Shown piece after piece: positions 61,601-64,000 of a DNA stretch of 64,000 nt. The notes under the pieces were generated by a model. It was given only the letters and a program-made list of their open reading frames with translations. It was not told the DNA's origin and did no database searches. The DNA is taken from contig NZ_LT960614.1 in NCBI RefSeq assembly GCF_900231165.1, positions 2,292,550-2,356,549 on the forward strand, read 5' to 3'. Made by a program: the position numbers and the translations under genes. Numbering within the stretch: the stretch's first letter is position 1; each line of letters starts with the position of its first letter. This DNA is from Hartmannibacter diazotrophicus (GTDB lineage Bacteria; Pseudomonadota; Alphaproteobacteria; Rhizobiales; Pleomorphomonadaceae).

Positions 61601-62358
61601 GCGAGCCGCAGGGGCAGGGGCTGCAGATAGAAGAGCGGCTGTCCCCGAACCACGGCGAGCGGGCTCCCGGCACCCGGATCGAGTTCGTCATCCTGCATTA
61701 CACGGGAATGCCGAGCGCTGAAGAGGCGTGCAACTGGCTATGCGATCCGCGATCGCAGGTCTCAAGTCACTATTTCGTCCATGAGGATGGGCGTGTCCTG
61801 CGCCTCGTGCCCGAGGAGCGCCGCGCCTGGCATGCGGGCGTCGCGCGCTGGCGCGGTCTGGACGATATCAACTCCCGTTCCATCGGAATTGAGATTGCCA
61901 ACCCGGGCCATGACCACGGTTATGCCGAATTTCCGCAATCGCAGATCGTATCCGTCATTGATTTGGTGGCGCAGATTGTCGCACGCCACAATATTCTGCC
62001 GAACGACATCCTCGCCCATTCCGACATAGCGCCGACCCGCAAGGACGATCCGGGCGAAAAATTTCCATGGTGGCAATTATACAACGCCGGACTCGGGGCC
62101 TGGGTTCCGCCGACGCCGATTCGCGGCGGCCGATTCTTCCAGCAAGGCGATGTCGGCCAGCCGGTCGAGGCCTTGCAGGCCATGCTGGCCCTTTATGGTT
62201 ACGACATTGAAGTCAGCAGTTATTTTGACGATCGGACAACGGCTGTCGTGAAGGCGTTCCAGCGCCATTTTCGTCCCGAGCGGGTCGACGGCATTGCCGA
62301 TGAATCGACGATCGAGACGCTCTACAGACTTCTTGCTGAAAAACCGCAGAACGCCTGA
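61597..62358 (+). CDS. AmpD/AmiD-like N-acetylmuramoyl-L-alanine amidase with PG-binding domain
   Basis: 253 residues. Amidase_2 domain with zinc ligands in FVILHYTGMPSAEEA, RRAWHAGVARWRGL, and LAHSDIAPTRKDDPG; the C-terminal 75 residues are a peptidoglycan-binding domain (GQPVEALQAMLALYGYDI). It cleaves the muramoyl-alanine amide in cell-wall turnover. No signal peptide is visible from the TTG 61597 start, so it is cytoplasmic like AmpD. The start overlaps the J-domain gene stop. Confidence 0.92.
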   Translation: MSEPQGQGLQIEERLSPNHGERAPGTRIEFVILHYTGMPSAEEACNWLCDPRSQVSSHYFVHEDGRVLRLVPEERRAWHAGVARWRGLDDINSRSIGIEIANPGHDHGYAEFPQSQIVSVIDLVAQIVARHNILPNDILAHSDIAPTRKDDPGEKFPWWQLYNAGLGAWVPPTPIRGGRFFQQGDVGQPVEALQAMLALYGYDIEVSSYFDDRTTAVVKAFQRHFRPERVDGIADESTIETLYRLLAEKPQNA

Positions 62359-62568
62359 AGACCGACGTATCGACACGTCCCGCAATTTCTCGCGCCATTT
62401 TTTGGACACAGAATTTCATAGTATGCCCGCCCCTTTAAAGTAATTAATCGTTTAAATTACGTTAAACTACGTGAGTCGAAAGAATACTTTTCCTACTTCC
62501 CATTTTTGCCGGAATTGATCCATAGAAGGTCGCATCACTTCAGATGGACTCCAAAATGGATATACGGG

Positions 62569-63327
62569 ATGAAGGCTAAAAAACTCCTACGTTCTTCTGC
62601 TGTCGCGACGGCAGTATTTGCTTCCGGCTTGACGGTTTTTGCTCCACATTCAATGGCTCAAACGTCGAATGGCAAAGAAAAGCAGGTTGTGAATGAAGGC
62701 GGCGAAATTGATGTGAATGCAAAGCCGCACAGCATTCTGGACATGATCCGTATCGCCCGCGCCAAGCGCGAACTGGCTGAAAAGGAAAACGGCGGCGCCG
62801 AGGAGGCCGGCAAGAAGACGGTTGCCGAGAAGACGGTGGCCAAGAAATCCGCCAAGCGGACCCGCGCAGCGTCCGGCAGCGCCAAGGTCGCGGAAAAGGC
62901 AGAAAAGAAGGTCGCTGAGACGTCCGTGAAGACGGTTTCGCGCAAGCTCGACAAGGGCGGCCTGAAGGCGCTGATCCGCAAGCATGCGATCGAGAAGGGC
63001 GTGCCGGTGGAATTCGCCGAGGCGGTCGTCCAGGTGGAGAGCAGCTTCAATCCGCGTGCCCGCAGCCGGGCCGGTGCCGTCGGTCTCATGCAGATCAAGC
63101 CGTCGACCGCTCGCGGACTCGGGTTCAAGGGGCCGGCGTCCAAGCTCTACGATCCCAATGTCAACCTTCACTGGGGCATGACCTATCTGGCGGGTGCCTA
63201 TCGTCTGGCCGGTGGCGATACCTGTGGCGCGGTCCTGCGCTACAACGCCGGCCACTATGCAAAGCGGATGACGAAGGGGGTGCGCAGCTACTGCGCCAAG
63301 GTCCACCGCTACGTCGCGTCCCTCTGA
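62569..63327 (+). CDS. Lytic transglycosylase (SLT domain), exported
   Basis: 252 residues. N-terminal KKLLRSSAVATAVFASGLTV is a signal peptide ending near SMAQ. A lysine/alanine-rich linker (about 70-140) precedes an SLT domain: catalytic Glu in AVVQVESSFNPRARS, then GAVGLMQIKPSTARGLGF and VLRYNAGHY. It cleaves peptidoglycan glycan strands in the periplasm. ATG 62569 is used; an upstream start would place the signal internally. The promoter gap (62359-62568) is AT-rich with repeated TTAA elements. Confidence 0.9.
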   Translation: MKAKKLLRSSAVATAVFASGLTVFAPHSMAQTSNGKEKQVVNEGGEIDVNAKPHSILDMIRIARAKRELAEKENGGAEEAGKKTVAEKTVAKKSAKRTRAASGSAKVAEKAEKKVAETSVKTVSRKLDKGGLKALIRKHAIEKGVPVEFAEAVVQVESSFNPRARSRAGAVGLMQIKPSTARGLGFKGPASKLYDPNVNLHWGMTYLAGAYRLAGGDTCGAVLRYNAGHYAKRMTKGVRSYCAKVHRYVASL

Positions 63328-63352
63328 TCCTTGCCAAACCGATGCTGGTCTC

Positions 63353-63382
63353 TTGACGGGGACCGGTGGCCCGATGTCTAAC
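63353..63382 (+). promoter_or_regulatory. Promoter of rnpB
   Basis: CTTGACG at 63352-63358 (-35, matching the alphaproteobacterial CTTGAC) and TCTAAC at 63377-63382 (-10) are spaced by 18 bp. The RNase P RNA 5' end predicted from its P1 stem, 63389, lies 7 nt downstream of the -10 box. Confidence 0.65.
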
Positions 63383-63388
63383 CGGCGC

Positions 63389-63770
63389 GCCAGCCGGTTG
63401 GACGGCCGCTGCCGCGAGAGGTGAAAGCCTGCGGGAGAGGAAAGTCCGGGCTCCACGGAAACACGGTGCCGGGTAACGCCCGGCGGGGGCGACCCCAGGG
63501 AAAGTGCCACAGAGATCGAACCGCCCGGGTCCGCCCGGGTAAGGGTGAAAAGGTGGGGTAAGAGCCCACCGCGCCGCCGGCAACGGCGACGGCATGGCAA
63601 ACCCCACCGGGAGCAAAACCGAATAGGGGCGGCGTGGGCCTTCGGGCCCAGTTGGTTTCCGAACCGGCCGCCCGGGTGGGTTGCGCGAGACGTCCGGCAA
63701 CGGGCGTCCCAGATGAATGGTCGTCAGCGGGGAAACCCGTCTACAGAACCCGGCTTACAGACCGGCTGGC
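63389..63770 (+). ncRNA. rnpB: RNase P RNA (bacterial class A)
   Basis: The catalytic RNA that matures tRNA 5' ends. The P1 stem is a perfect 10-bp pair of the two ends (GCCAGCCGGT at 63389-63398, ACCGGCTGGC at 63761-63770). Conserved core segments appear in order: GAGGAAAGTCCGGGCTCC (about 63436), CCACAGAGA, GGGTAAGAGCCCACCGC, GATGAATGGTCG and ACAGAACCCGGCTTACAGACC. The length of 382 nt is usual for Alphaproteobacteria. Confidence 0.97.
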
Positions 63771-63783
63771 AGCAAGCCCTTTC

Positions 63784-63824
63784 AATGCCCCGAGACGGCC
63801 AGTGGCGGCCATCTGCGGGGCATT
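63784..63824 (+). terminator. Terminator-like hairpin after rnpB
   Basis: AATGCCCC (63784-63791) pairs with GGGGCATT (63817-63824), with an internal GGCC/GGCC stem. It follows the RNA end by 14 nt. Only a weak T-rich stretch follows. Confidence 0.55.
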
Positions 63825-63917
63825 GTCATGTTCGTGCCCTCGACAAGCGTTTCCCTAGCGGATAAAGCGACGGGCAAATCTTTCACATTTCAGCACAATC
63901 GGATTCAGAGCCAAACG

Positions 63918-64000
63918 ATGAGCGAACTGCCTCCTTGCCCCAACTGCAACTCGCCCTACACCTACGAGGACGGACAAATGCTCATTTGTCCCGAATGCGG
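63918..64000 (+). CDS. phnA: PhnA (YjdM) zinc-ribbon protein, N-terminal fragment
   Basis: Only 27 codons are present, cut by the right edge. The protein begins [20 protein letters not shown] with a second Cys pair LICPEC, a zinc ribbon exactly at the position found in PhnA/YjdM proteins. Despite the name, a role in phosphonate use is not established for all members. Confidence 0.85.
   Translation, partial: MSELPPCPNCNSPYTYEDGQMLICPEC

Noticed and set aside
62430-62480. CtrA binding site (TTAA-N7-TTAA) before the lytic transglycosylase
   Set aside because: TTAA elements occur with 4 and 6 bp spacing, not 7, in an AT-rich stretch. They may be chance.
1-64000. CRISPR arrays, tRNA genes, prophage or conjugative elements
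   Set aside because: No short regularly spaced repeats, no tRNA-like cloverleaf and no phage or transfer genes were noticed anywhere in the window.

Overview
The window is a chromosome segment of a high-GC alphaproteobacterium, most likely a member of the Hyphomicrobiales (Rhizobiales). Supporting signs are the density of ABC uptake operons, a rhizobial-style palindromic intergenic repeat (36521-36686), class III adenylate cyclases of rhizobial type, and an alphaproteobacterial RNase P RNA next to cell-wall genes. No prophage, CRISPR array, tRNA or complete insertion sequence was seen; the only mobile-element trace is one orphan IS3 OrfA-like helix-turn-helix gene.

Layout. 1-2.6 kb: sugar ABC importer (left end cut off) behind a regulatory region with two palindromes. 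3.1-6.0 kb: phosphodiesterase plus phospholipase D/VTT fusion. 6.3-10.2 kb: sigma-54 activator, then an activator-site-like palindrome cluster and a clear -24/-12 promoter in front of a flavin monooxygenase. 10.3-12.7 kb: LysR divergent from a VOC protein and a 2-hydroxyacid dehydrogenase. 12.7-21.5 kb: seven-gene operon (ribose-type ABC importer, PuuE-like deacetylase, aspartate dehydrogenase, amidase) divergent from a GcvA-like LysR. 22.3-28.8 kb: urea/amide ABC importer (UrtABCDE type) with formamidase. 28.8-33.1 kb: a two-gene membrane module, a cysteine-synthase-like enzyme and a cyclase-TPR protein. 33.1-40.9 kb: amide-sensing AmiC/AmiR pair, a leader with a terminator, a nitrilase-family hydrolase and a branched-chain-type ABC importer. 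41.4-46.8 kb: signalling cassette (haem-c sensor, hybrid kinase, receiver, and a DHp-receiver-cyclase). 47.1-56.8 kb: mixed metabolic genes (acyltransferase, PanE-like reductase, KTSC protein, alcohol dehydrogenase, kinase fusion, GNAT, ornithine-type decarboxylase, amidase, small proteins). 57.1-60.7 kb: 5-oxoprolinase. 60.9-63.3 kb: TerB/J protein, AmpD-like amidase and lytic transglycosylase, followed by rnpB and the start of phnA.

How it fits together. Much of the window deals with capture of organic nitrogen: four ABC systems, two amidase-signature enzymes, one nitrilase-family amidase, formamidase, oxoprolinase, aspartate dehydrogenase and a decarboxylase. The most interesting parts are (i) the AmiC/AmiR locus, where a strong leader terminator and an overlapping alternative hairpin sit directly in front of the hydrolase and transporter genes, and (ii) the apparent phosphorelay from a periplasmic haem-c sensor to a cyclase that carries a phosphorylatable histidine and receiver but no kinase domain. 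A recurring pattern is a hairpin just 3' of the binding-protein gene in three of the four ABC operons. All functions are read from protein motifs and gene order; none was verified by database search.
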